NCBI RefSeq assembly: GCF_020741395.1
Contig: NZ_DYZA01000029.1
Location: 1 to 28,470 of the forward strand
Source: Mailhella massiliensis
Lineage (GTDB): Bacteria > Desulfobacterota > Desulfovibrionia > Desulfovibrionales > Desulfovibrionaceae
DNA: 28,470 nucleotides
Direction: 5' to 3'
The position numbers were made by a program, and so were the translations under genes. The first letter of the stretch is position 1, and each line of letters begins with the position of its first letter. Positions 1 to 9,600 of this stretch are shown here, one piece after another. The notes under the pieces are model-generated. The model had not been told where the DNA came from, made no database searches, and worked only from the letters and a program-made list of their open reading frames with translations.

Positions 1-467
1 CTTTTCTCTCAAAAATTCCTTCCGCCAGCGAAGCTTCACCTCTGCTTCCCTTCTGTACCGAAGGCAAAATGCATAAGGCCGCAGACGATTAGCCTTTGAA
101 AAATTTCTCATCTCCCTTCTTCAGAAATGAAAAACAATATGTCTGAATATCCCTCCCCGGAAGACTGCAAGAAAAAATGATATAAAGGCAGAATCCGATA
201 AAAAAGTCTGTCAGCACACAGACTTCCACAAGCTGCCATTGATGCGGACATGGGCCGTAACCAAAGGCGTAGTTACCGCATAACAGCCGACAGTCATATA
301 AAAAGCGATCACCGAGGCAGACAGACAAAAAACGTCGTCCCCGCTTTTCCGCTCATAAAAAACATAACTTTCTGCATTGCAATGAAAATGCGGAAATACT
401 AAGTCTTGTATTCTGAATATAAAGCGATATGCCCATCTTCAAAAAAACGCGATGACATATGCCCCTG
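1..467. other. gene-poor, lower-GC left flank
   Basis: I see no convincing gene here. The stretch is clearly more AT-rich than the rest of the window. A minus-strand open frame at 89-328 (79 codons) contains a hydrophobic stretch rich in Phe, Ile and Leu, but it lacks a good ribosome binding site and matches no family I know. Another minus-strand frame, 353-664, begins with a hydrophobic segment that could be a membrane-protein remnant. An in-frame stop lies just before its ATG. Together these suggest eroded coding DNA rather than active genes. Confidence 0.4.
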
Positions 468-1034
468 TCAGGAGAAGCAGGAACAGGATACGGCAGGCAT
501 GACGGCGCTTTCCGCAACGTGTGAAGAGGAGGAAAAAAGCTGCAGAAAGTCGGAATATTCGCCATGGCCACAATCTTCAACATGGTGAAAGTAAGGCTGA
601 ATACTCCGTAACCATTGAATAATCCTGAAGTAATGCCTGGCATCAGCATTGCGGCAAAGCCCATGGCTCCCTTGGCACAGCCCCGTCCTCAGGAATAGGA
701 GCCCGTTCCCCGGCATTGTGCAGGCTTCGGGAGCAAGGAAATTCTTGCCGTTATTCTGCCCGAAAGTTTCCGGCGAGCGAGAACAGCTCCGGGCTTCCTT
801 ATCGGCACCTATTCCCGGAAGCGGAGGATACAGATAATACCATTCTTCATCAGGCTGGTTCAGAGTATGGCTGATACATATATGGCGCAGCGGGAAAAAC
901 TGGGTCAGTACTTCAAAAAGCCGGGGCGTCAGGGCGTTCACATCTTTTTCCTTTCCCCCTATTTCCTGAATTTTCAGGCCCAGCGCAACGGCATCGCCGC
1001 TGCCCACGTTCATCGGCAAGGTATAGGTAATCAT
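468..1034 (-). CDS. hypothetical protein, possibly a decayed gene
   Basis: Open frame of 188 codons. The start at 1034 is chosen because a purine-rich GGGAGGAAAG sequence lies just upstream of the ATG. About the first 75 residues have codon use and composition like a real protein, ending near EEWYYLYPPLPG. The rest is rich in Cys, Ser and His and reads like out-of-frame sequence. A different minus-strand frame (353-664) carries a hydrophobic, more protein-like segment over the second half. A frameshifted pseudogene therefore fits as well as an intact gene. I recognise no domain or family, and no neighbour suggests a function. Confidence 0.33.
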   Translation of the reverse strand: MITYTLPMNVGSGDAVALGLKIQEIGGKEKDVNALTPRLFEVLTQFFPLRHICISHTLNQPDEEWYYLYPPLPGIGADKEARSCSRSPETFGQNNGKNFLAPEACTMPGNGLLFLRTGLCQGSHGLCRNADARHYFRIIQWLRSIQPYFHHVEDCGHGEYSDFLQLFSSSSHVAESAVMPAVSCSCFS

Positions 1035-1210
1035 GCTTTCCTCCCTGACCCGTTGCATCTTTACTTGTTCGGAAGTCCCGGCTGCTCCCACAGGCTCCGC
1101 ACGCCCTCTTCCCACGACGCAAAAGCCGCGGCCATGAAAGCTTTTCAGTCCGCTTCTACGGACTACACCCCGCAAAAGCTCGACACAGCAACGCGCCCTA
1201 CTATGCCTCA

Positions 1211-1254
1211 GTATACCATCACATCATCTACCATACAATAACCATACGGTATAT
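1211..1254. promoter_or_regulatory. phased direct repeats, possible regulator site
   Basis: The heptamer ACCATAC occurs at 1230-1236 and again at 1241-1247, exactly 11 bp apart, about one helical turn. It is flanked by GTATACC (1211-1217) and GGTATAT (1249-1255), which give partial inverted symmetry. The site is about 245 bp before the start of the 1427-aa gene and about 180 bp before the doubtful minus-strand ORF, so it could serve either direction. No strong -35/-10 pair was found nearby. Binding function is inference. Confidence 0.25.
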
Positions 1255-1498
1255 CACAAAAAATACACTTTCCCCGTCAGCCGGACAGAGTTCCGCCTGC
1301 CCGTGGGGGATCTCCTGCCCGCAGGAGGAGGAACGATTGCAGAATTCCCCTGCCTGACGTATCTTCAATTCCGCAAAAAAAGCGTCGGACGGCGCCCTGA
1401 ATCAGGCTGGAAGCCCTGCAAGACGCCCTTCGCCGCCTCGTTGAACACGCCGCGCAGCCTTTCAACGCGCGGGATATCTCCGCAGGAAAGGACTATTC

Positions 1499-4400
1499 AT
1501 GAGTCAGGATATTTCCATCACCGGCAGCCGTTCCCCGTTTACCGTTGATTCCGACAACCTCCGGCAGCAGGACGAGGCAGTTTCCCTTGCAGGCGAAGCG
1601 CTTGTCGACGCCCCGCCCCTTCTGGAAAGCACGCTGGACAACGCACGGGAAATGAACAGCGTACCGGAAAGGGATATCCCCGAAGAGGTGCTCTCCCGGC
1701 GAAACGAGGAAACCGGAGAAACCGTCGCCGGGAGAACCCTTGCTTCCGCCCTGGAGAAAAACGACGCCTCCTCCATGGATGAGGCGGCAAAGAAGCTTCA
1801 GGGCCGCGCTTTTACGGCGCAGATGGAAAGCATGCTGGAGCAGGCCGGAATGATTGTTTCCACCGAAAGCTCCGCCCAGGCCGAAGCCGTCTCCTCCGTC
1901 GGGGAGAAAAAGCCTGCCGAACACGCTGCGGAACTTACCCTCGACATGAAGGTTCCCTGGGAGATCTTCACCGTCCTGAAGGATGTGAAGCCGGGACTGC
2001 TCTTCCCCCGGGACCTTCCGCTGAAGGAGATGCAGGAATACGGGGCCAGGCTCGACGCGCTCATCGAGAATATCCCCGTGGAAAAAGAAGAACAGGGGTC
2101 GGAGCACACGGTACTGCTGGCCCAGCTCATGAAATGCCGCATGCAGCTTTCCAACAGCATCACGAGCCGCACAAACCTGGAGGCCAGACTTGAAGACCTG
2201 AACAGGGTAAAGGAAAGCGACGGCAGCCCGGCCCGGAAGCTGGAATCCTTTGTCGATTTCGCGCTGACATGGCAGAACGGCCTGGAACAGACGAATGCAC
2301 TCCTGCAGATGGAGGCCGGGAACCCGCAGTACCTGCAACAGGCTCTGAACGGGACGGGCCTCGGCATTGTGGGGCATGACCTCGACACCCTGGAAGGAAG
2401 CATCATCGACGCCATGGTCGAACAGCTGGAGCTTCTCCAGGCGGAAGGAAAAGACAAGCTGGGTGAGGAAGCGCTGAAGAACCTCGCCCGCCTTTCCCTG
2501 CGCGCCGGGGAAAGGCCCGCCGTCATGCTCGACATGCTGCAGAAAGGCCTTGCCTGGGCATCCTCGGCGGAACACAGGAACGCGCTCGTGAACGCCCTTG
2601 CCTCCGGCGTGGCAGCGACCGGCACGGAAGAGGGAAGAAAAGACGCGGCCCTGCGTGGCGAAACCCTGCGCTATGTGGACATGGCCTTTCAGGGAGCCTA
2701 CCCGGAATATGCCGAAGAAGCCCTTGCCCTGAAGAAGCTGCTCCTTCCCGGATATGAAAACGACGTGACGCTGCAGCACTCATGCACGGTGGCAAGCCGC
2801 CAGCTTCTGAACATACTCATGGACGGTGAAGGCCCCTCCGGCATGAGCAGCCAGGCCGCCCTTGCAAGGCTTATGCACAGCGCGGGCAACACCTCTGAGC
2901 GCTCCTTCCTGCTCACGCCGGACATAGTGGGCGCGCTGACGAAGAAGGTCGATCTTGAAGGCTTCAACTATCACCTCGCCCATGTGGCCGTGCTGCAGAA
3001 ACGCGCGGCGGAAGCCGGGCTTTTCCCTCTTTCCGGGGAACAGGAATCCCTCATAAACGACGTGCAGAACTGGTGCCTTGCCCTGGGCCTCGATGCCAGG
3101 GCCGCCGCCTACGCCAAGGACCTGCACAGTTCTCTGCATAAAGAAGACTCCGGGCCACGCTGCATGCACGAGCTTGAGCAGGCCTGCGGGCATTTCGTGC
3201 GGGGCTTCCGCGGACAGACGGAACTTTCCGCAGCGGGGCGCATCATACAAAAACGCGCGGCCATGACCGAATCCATAAGCTCGGGCCGCAGAGAAGAAGC
3301 CATTTACGAGACTTCCGCCGAATACATGGCACGCCTTGCGCTTGACCATCATATCGTCAATCTGAGCGGGCTTATCCGGCCGAACGAACGCTTCAGCCGT
3401 GACGACGCGGGCATGTCGCTGAACGGCAGGGCCGTGGATGAGGCCATACGCAGGCAGACGGACGCCCTGTATGCAAGCATGTTCGGAGGAGAAGATCCCA
3501 ACGACGTCAGGCTCCGCATGGACGAGAAAAGCCGGAAACAGCGGATGTTCCTGGACGACGTGCACCGTTTTGAATCCCATGCCCGGACCATGCGCACCCT
3601 TGCCGAAAGCACGGGCGAAGCTGTACGCCTGCGCGCGGAAGCCGGGAAAAGCGAAGAGCGCATCAAGGCCATGGAAGCAGACAAGGCGCTTATCCATTTT
3701 ACCTGGCCGCACCGGCGCGGCGAAAGGATGAAGACGTGCGACACCGTATTTGAAATCGAAAGTCTGGCAAAAAAGCTCTCCGAGGCCGACACCGACGAGG
3801 GAAAGGAACGCCTCCAGGGCGAAATAGACAAACTTCTGGAAAGCCTGAAAGGCATAAGCCCCTTCACCCTGGCTTCCAGCATCCGCCGCAGAAAGGAAAT
3901 CCCCTCGCTGGAAATCGTGCTGGATCACATGCTCCCGCGTGCCCGTGCCCTCAACTTCTTTGAAAAGAAAACCACTGTGGACGGAGTCCGGGCCACGGAG
4001 GCCACGCGCACGCTCCAGAGCATCCAATATCAGCGGGCCGAGCTCCAGGCTCTTCAGAAAAGCATAGACCGCAGCATGGGCGCCCTGCGCTCCCAGTTCG
4101 GCAAGGACAATATCCGCCGGATTCAGCAGACCATCACCGCCGGCCTTTACAAGGTGTTCGCGGAATCCCAGCAGCCGCTCTCCCTCTTCAGCATCAACGA
4201 CGAGCAGACCCTTCAGGCCGTGTACGACCAGCTGAAGACCTGGGGGGTACCCGTGGACTCCGGGCTGACCCGGCCGCTCGTCAGGCTCACGCTTGCCTCG
4301 CTCACCGCAGCCGACGGCACGCTGAAGGAGGATATCCTGCGCCGCGAGGCGGCAAAGAGCGATCTTGATTTTGCGGGCAGGGAAAGCGCCAACGCCATGA

Positions 4401-5782
4401 AAGCGAACCTGCGCGAAAAAGGCGCAAGCCGCTTCTCCGCATGGCAGAAAACGCGCGACTTCATCAACGAGTCCCTTCTGCCCGATGAACGGCGCAGGGC
4501 CGAAGGCGTGCGCTCCCTGATGCGCGAGGCCTCCCGCCCCGGTTCAGGCTTCGTATACGACAGGACACGCGGCATGGTCGTCGACAGCGGCGCCGTGTTC
4601 ACGCCCTTCACCTCTTCCAAGTCGCTTGTCAATCTGGTCAGCCTGGCGCACCCGCTTTCCGCACGCCTGCGCCTCATGCACAACGACAGCATCACCGTCA
4701 GCAACGTGGGGGGCGGCTGCTATCAGGTCATGCTCAAGGGCGGACTCGCGGCCTCTCTGGGCGCCACCATGAAAATAGCCATTCCCCACACGCCCCTTAC
4801 CCTGGTTCCCGGCGGCAATGCAGGCGGCAGGGATGAACATGGCCTGGCCCTCACCTTCAAGAGTGAAAAGGACTGCGAAAACTTCCTCAACGCATTCATG
4901 AACCCGGCCTCCGGGCTGCACCGGAAGGACAAGGCCTACGATCCTTCCCTGTGGCTTTGCGCCTCACAGGTGCGCTTCATCGACGGCGAGAATGTTTCCG
5001 CCGATGTCTCCCTCGGGCTTATGGTCTCCCTTTTCCAGCAGGTTCTGCCCCTCGGCTTTGCGGGCTCGGGTTCGGCCAGCGTCTCCGTAAGCTTTGCCGG
5101 GGAAACTTCGCAGAAAGTGGAGCAGAACGCCTCGGGCGAAACTACCACGATAGGCTTCAAGGGCAAAGTCACGCTGGCGGGCAGCATTTCCGCCGGCGTT
5201 TCCAGAGGCAACGTCTACTACGGCAGCCCCAAGACCACGCTGGCCAAAGCCGCGAGCATGGATCTGGAGCAGCGTTTCAAGATCGTTACCGGGCCGCAGG
5301 GGCTCATGCCCGCCACCTGCGAGGAAACGGAATATATGGTCGGCCCCCTGCAGAGAGGGGGCATACACGATATCACCCGCGCGCTGCTGCTGCCCTCTGC
5401 CGTAAGTAATCGTATCGCCAGCGACGTGACTTTTTCCGACGCCTTTGAAAAACTCCTCCGCGGCCTGCCGGCCACGGCGCGCCTCACCGTACACCGCTCC
5501 CTCAAGCCCGAAGTGCTGGAAGAGACCCGTCGTCTCTTTATGGAAGCGCGCATGGCCATGCGGAAAGACGCCCGAGAAGCGGCGCTGAAAAAAGCGCATG
5601 AACTGCTGGCTTCCTTCCATTCCTACACCCCCACGCACATCAGCATCAGGAACGTCACCCCCGACGAGATCTCCAGAAACTGGTCCCCGGGGCTCGGTGC
5701 GTTCCAGTATGCGCGAAACACCTCCTTCGCGCGCATACGTTCCGGCGAAACTCTGTCCATACCGCTGCCCCAGGGCAACTAA
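1499..5782 (+). CDS. giant putative type III secreted effector (1427 aa)
   Basis: Very large protein with no signal peptide or membrane segment. The start is supported by AGGAAAGG a few bases upstream. The N-terminus (about 1-60) is polar and rich in Ser, Asp, Asn and Thr, as expected of a type III secretion signal. Residues about 70-1000 look almost wholly alpha-helical, with Glu/Lys/Arg-rich amphipathic and coiled-coil-like stretches (for example about 720-830). From about 1025 the character changes. Short alternating Gly/Ser/Val/Thr strands appear, with NVGGG near 1065, GLAASLGATM near 1082 and repeated SVSVSF and SGETTTIG-type strands at 1160-1240. A charged helical tail ends the protein. 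The gene lies 20 bp before a CesT-like chaperone gene, the usual pairing for an effector and its dedicated chaperone. The large size, C-terminal beta-rich region and adjacent small chaperone recall the AvrE/DspE architecture. That is an analogy; I cannot show homology. No WxxxE motif and no enzyme motif were found. Confidence 0.72.
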   Translation: MSQDISITGSRSPFTVDSDNLRQQDEAVSLAGEALVDAPPLLESTLDNAREMNSVPERDIPEEVLSRRNEETGETVAGRTLASALEKNDASSMDEAAKKLQGRAFTAQMESMLEQAGMIVSTESSAQAEAVSSVGEKKPAEHAAELTLDMKVPWEIFTVLKDVKPGLLFPRDLPLKEMQEYGARLDALIENIPVEKEEQGSEHTVLLAQLMKCRMQLSNSITSRTNLEARLEDLNRVKESDGSPARKLESFVDFALTWQNGLEQTNALLQMEAGNPQYLQQALNGTGLGIVGHDLDTLEGSIIDAMVEQLELLQAEGKDKLGEEALKNLARLSLRAGERPAVMLDMLQKGLAWASSAEHRNALVNALASGVAATGTEEGRKDAALRGETLRYVDMAFQGAYPEYAEEALALKKLLLPGYENDVTLQHSCTVASRQLLNILMDGEGPSGMSSQAALARLMHSAGNTSERSFLLTPDIVGALTKKVDLEGFNYHLAHVAVLQKRAAEAGLFPLSGEQESLINDVQNWCLALGLDARAAAYAKDLHSSLHKEDSGPRCMHELEQACGHFVRGFRGQTELSAAGRIIQKRAAMTESISSGRREEAIYETSAEYMARLALDHHIVNLSGLIRPNERFSRDDAGMSLNGRAVDEAIRRQTDALYASMFGGEDPNDVRLRMDEKSRKQRMFLDDVHRFESHARTMRTLAESTGEAVRLRAEAGKSEERIKAMEADKALIHFTWPHRRGERMKTCDTVFEIESLAKKLSEADTDEGKERLQGEIDKLLESLKGISPFTLASSIRRRKEIPSLEIVLDHMLPRARALNFFEKKTTVDGVRATEATRTLQSIQYQRAELQALQKSIDRSMGALRSQFGKDNIRRIQQTITAGLYKVFAESQQPLSLFSINDEQTLQAVYDQLKTWGVPVDSGLTRPLVRLTLASLTAADGTLKEDILRREAAKSDLDFAGRESANAMKANLREKGASRFSAWQKTRDFINESLLPDERRRAEGVRSLMREASRPGSGFVYDRTRGMVVDSGAVFTPFTSSKSLVNLVSLAHPLSARLRLMHNDSITVSNVGGGCYQVMLKGGLAASLGATMKIAIPHTPLTLVPGGNAGGRDEHGLALTFKSEKDCENFLNAFMNPASGLHRKDKAYDPSLWLCASQVRFIDGENVSADVSLGLMVSLFQQVLPLGFAGSGSASVSVSFAGETSQKVEQNASGETTTIGFKGKVTLAGSISAGVSRGNVYYGSPKTTLAKAASMDLEQRFKIVTGPQGLMPATCEETEYMVGPLQRGGIHDITRALLLPSAVSNRIASDVTFSDAFEKLLRGLPATARLTVHRSLKPEVLEETRRLFMEARMAMRKDAREAALKKAHELLASFHSYTPTHISIRNVTPDEISRNWSPGLGAFQYARNTSFARIRSGETLSIPLPQGN

Positions 5783-5802
5783 CCCCCACCACAGGAAGAA
5801 CC

Positions 5803-6261
5803 ATGTCACTTCAATCGCTGCATGCCATGCTTGCCGATGCCCTTGCCGGGGCGGGCCTTCCCGCCGCCTCCCTCAGCGCCTCCGGCACGGCGCTCATCAA
5901 CATGCGGGGCCTGGAAATAGGGCTGGAATATCTGGAAGCGGAAGACCGCGTCGCGCTCTATTGCAGCACGGGCAGGCTTCCCGCCGAGGCATCGCCCGAG
6001 CTCTATGAATTCCTTCTGGAAAAAAACCTGCTCGGCGCAAAGACAGGCGGAGGGCACATAGGCTTGTACGCGCCCGCCCGCACCCTGGTCTTCTCCCTGG
6101 TGCTTTCCGTGCCCGAACTCACCGCCGCAAGGCTTTCCAATGCCCTTGAGCGCTTTGCGGAAACAGCCACAAAGCTCATCGTCGAGGTGGAGGAGCGCCT
6201 TTCCAGCTCCGTGGACATGACGGAAATTTCCCCGCTCATGGGCAATATGCTCTGGGTGTGA
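5803..6261 (+). CDS. CesT/Tir-family type III secretion chaperone (152 aa)
   Basis: Small acidic cytoplasmic protein with the length and pattern of class-I type III chaperones. An N-terminal helix (SLQSLHAMLADALAGAG) is followed by beta-strands. Then comes the diagnostic block YEFLLEKNLLGAKTGGGHIG at about 68-87, in which Leu-Leu-x-x-Asn-Leu is followed by Thr-Gly-Gly. A long C-terminal helix (LSNALERFAETATKLIVEVE) completes the fold. In the family these proteins form dimers and bind the N-terminal region of an effector to keep it secretable. AGGAAG lies just before the ATG, and the gene follows the 1427-aa gene by 20 bp. They are almost certainly co-transcribed, and that protein is the likely client. 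The family is highly divergent, so the assignment rests on pattern and context. Confidence 0.8.
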   Translation: MSLQSLHAMLADALAGAGLPAASLSASGTALINMRGLEIGLEYLEAEDRVALYCSTGRLPAEASPELYEFLLEKNLLGAKTGGGHIGLYAPARTLVFSLVLSVPELTAARLSNALERFAETATKLIVEVEERLSSSVDMTEISPLMGNMLWV

Positions 6262-6548
6262 CGGAACATCCCCTGCACGGGCAGGCTGAGGCCGGTTCCC
6301 CAGAAGCTGCGTTTGAATAAGGCGGGCTTCTTCCGGGCGTCCCTCCGCTTCTGTCCGCCTGCAAATGCCGGGAGCTGCCGGAAGCTCACGCAGGAGGCGT
6401 TTTCCCGAAAACACGGGGCGCAGCAAAAAAAAAGACGGAGCACCGCCAAGGAAAGCAGTACGGAACGTACGGATGGAACCTCGCGCTTTTCCGTTTCTCT
6501 CCAGGCGCCCGGGCCCTCTCCGCGCCCATGCCTTGCCTGAAAGGAAAA

Positions 6549-6576
6549 GGGCCGCCCCCGGAAACGGGAGCGGCCC
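6549..6576 (-). terminator. intrinsic terminator of the 1237-aa gene
   Basis: GGGCCGC (6549-6555) pairs with GCGGCCC (6570-6576), continued after one mismatch by CCCG/CGGG around a GAAA tetraloop. Read on the minus strand the stem is followed by a T-rich tract (TTTTCCTTT). It lies just past the stop of the minus-strand giant gene. The 287 bp between the plus-strand chaperone stop and this hairpin show no gene that I can support. Confidence 0.75.
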
Positions 6577-6589
6577 CTGACGTCCTTCC

Positions 6590-6616
6590 TTTCCGCCGGA
6601 AGGCGGGAATTTTTAT
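6590..6616 (+). terminator. intrinsic terminator of the plus-strand effector/chaperone pair
   Basis: TTTCCGCC (6590-6597) pairs with GGCGGGAA (6602-6609), with one G-T wobble, around a GGAA loop. On the plus strand a TTTTTATT tract follows. It overlaps the last codons of the convergent minus-strand gene. With the adjacent hairpin it forms a two-way transcription barrier between the two pairs, although it lies about 330 bp after the plus-strand stop. Confidence 0.6.
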
Positions 6617-9600
6617 TCGCCCACTACCGGGCGGCGCAATTCAAAGGCCGTGCAGGTATGCGAGCCGTCGGGCATGATGCGGAACTGCTGGCGCAACTGC
6701 AGAGGATGCGCCGGATCGGAACGGATATCCATGGTCACGGAGCCGTCGGTATTTTCCGTGGCGTGCATCTGGAACCTGCCGTGCTCACTGTATAATGTCC
6801 CGGGAAAGAGCGCGCTGTAATAGCGGGGCATGATGAGCGAAGCCTGTGTGAATGCCTGCGCCACACGCCTCAGCTGCGCGTCGGAATGCGTCATGCCGCG
6901 CATGAAGTCCACCATACCCTTTATGGCGGGATGGTCCTTGTTGCTTTCCTCGATCGGAATGGGACGGGGATGTTCCACCAGCGCCGTGCCGTCCGCCCGG
7001 GTAAAACGCAGTTCCGCATCCGGGCTCTGACGCCGGAAATCCACCACCAGTCCGTAGCCCGAGCCCTCATCGATGCCTCTCAGGGAGCTCATTTTCAAAG
7101 GCAGGCTGATATCTTCAATGCTCAATGAAGCGCCCGGCTGCGTCAGCTCAAAAAGCTTCCGTATGTTCACTCCCATGCCGACATTGATGGTAAAACTTTC
7201 CTGAAGTACATCCTGAGAAATGTTCGGATCCGCGGCGTGCATGCGCTGCTGATAGGTTCTGTCCAGATGCTGAAGCATGCGGGCGAGGCCGTTTTCTCCG
7301 GCGATATCCCCCGGAATGGCCCCCAGCGCCCCGCCCGTGAATATATCCCAGAGCTGTTCCATGGAGGGGGCCTTGCCGCCGTTGGAAGCGACGGCGGCGA
7401 GGATATCGTCCGCAGAGGACGTCAGTATATCGGCCAGTATGCTCTTACGGGGAAAACTCTCCAGCTGCTTTGAAAGCTCTTCATGCACCTGGGAAAGCGT
7501 ATCCCACTGCTGTCTTGTGAAGGGAGGCTGCCGCTTCGAAAACGTGACGGCCATGGGCGGAATACCCCTGCCGACCACCTTGCGCAGCTCGCCCACGACG
7601 CCGTCCATGCCGGAAGGCGCTTCGCTGATGTGCCCCAGCGGATCACTGAAACGCACCGGAGCGTAAGTCGCGTTGCCCCTTGTCGCAATAAGCGCTTCCA
7701 TATGTAACTGGCTCATCACGCTGAGTATGCTCAGACATTCGCCGCGCCCTCTCTCAGACACGCCGCTCTGTATCATGGCATACGCATAGGAAGCTCCTAC
7801 CCGCCGCGCCAGTTCCGAATCCAGAGCGCCGGCCAGGTATTCCTTCTCCTGCGCGGTTATGCCGCCTGTTTCCATGCCGAGGGCAAGCATCATAGGCAGC
7901 ACGTCTTCCACTCCGACGAAGTGCTGAGGAAGCGTATTCCTGAAATCCATGTAGGCACTGGTGACGGCGCGCGCCGAAGCGGCAATCTGCGCGGCCGTAG
8001 GATCGGGATACGTCATCTGGCGCAGGGCCGTCACGAAATTTCCGTCGCGAGCCGCTTCCGCTATCCGGCGGATGATCTCAGGATCGCGCACGCCGAAACG
8101 CTGCACCACGTTCCTGAGAACGACCTTTTCTTCCGCCGTGAAGCCCACCGCCTTCTTCCCTTGCACCGTCTTTTCAGGGAAGGCGTTCACGGCATCCAGC
8201 GTGGTCTTGAGCTCTTTCAGGCCCTGAACAAGGCTCTGGTCTATGGCACGGCGGATCTCCCCGGGCTGCACGGGCCTTCCCGCAAGCGACGCCTGCCGGG
8301 CCGCACTTCTGGCGGCCGTGGTGGCGGCGACATTGAAGGGAACAAGATTCAGCCGCTCCAGGTCGATGCCGGAGAAGTCGTTGCCCAAGGCTGCCTCAGC
8401 GAAAAAGGCGCGGAATTCCTGCGTGGGGGAAACTATCATGTCGCCTGTGCTGGGGACGAAAGAATCAAGCACGGCATTGGCCATGCTGAGGTTGTCGCGG
8501 GAAAGCTGCGCGGCGGCGCGCTGCCCCGACTTTGCCGCAGCGGCGGCGCTCATGTCCGGCACGGGCACGCCCTGCGCCCTGGCGAAATCGCGGACCAGAG
8601 GGGATAGCTCATCCAGCCTGCCCTCAGACTGGAACGTCTGTTCCATGAGGGCGCCGCACTGCTCCCTCTTTTCCCTTTTTACGGCTTCGCTGTCGGCATC
8701 GCTCCGACTGAACGCTTCCAGTTGCATGTTCCTGCGCTGCTCATCGCTCAGAAGGTACAAGAGCGTGTAGGCATGGTTTTCCAGCGTGCGGTACAACGTC
8801 ATGCCCTTGCGCAGAAAGGCTATGCCGGCCGCGCCTCCCAGGCCGTCCTGCACGGCGTTATTCACGCTCGTCAGCTCGCAGGAAAGCCTGCCGAACCTGG
8901 ACAGGGCGCGGGTCACGAGTTCCGGGAGCATTTCCTGCGGCACGCCGCGCCGCGCCAGCAAAAGACGTATGGAATTTTCCAGGACGGTATTCATGTCGTC
9001 CGAGCCGAAGTCGCCGCGTATGCTGTGCGCGGCGGAGTTCAGCGCCTCCGCATGATCCGACAGCGCCTGAAGGAACGCCGCGTCGATGGGCGCGTTGTCG
9101 TGGAGCAGAGGCTCCAGAAGCACGTCGCCCGCAAGCATGGCGTTCAGATAACGGGGCATAGTTTCCAGCGTGAGCGGAGGGGTGAGCGTCACGGGCGGAT
9201 CCTGCGCCATGATTGCAAGCTCTCGAAGATCGGCCTCATGGGCGGAGGTGAAGTTTTCCGCCGCGGCGCGCAAAGCGTCCAGCACCTTTTCCCGGGTGGG
9301 AAGCTCCCCGGGGGCAAGGGCCTTATTCAGCCCGGCCTTCGCTTCGGCCGCGACTTTAGGGTTGTGCCCGACAGCCGTGGCAAAACTCTCCGGCAGACCG
9401 TGCGCCGCCATGATATCGCGCCCGGCCTCGCTGCCCAGGTTGTTCAGCATGAACTCGCGCACGGCCTCCATACGGCTGGCGGGAGTGTTCAGGCGCGCGT
9501 CGGTGGCGACAAGGTGCTGAAGCAGCTTCTCCGCATCGCCGTCTCCCAGCGAGGGCATCGCCTCTTCCAGACAGGTCAGAAGTTCCGGCCCCCCGGGCAT

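Noticed and set aside
1493..4027. Long minus-strand frames opposite the 1427-aa gene
   Set aside because: Shadow frames with Phe/Gly/His-rich composition and no start signals.
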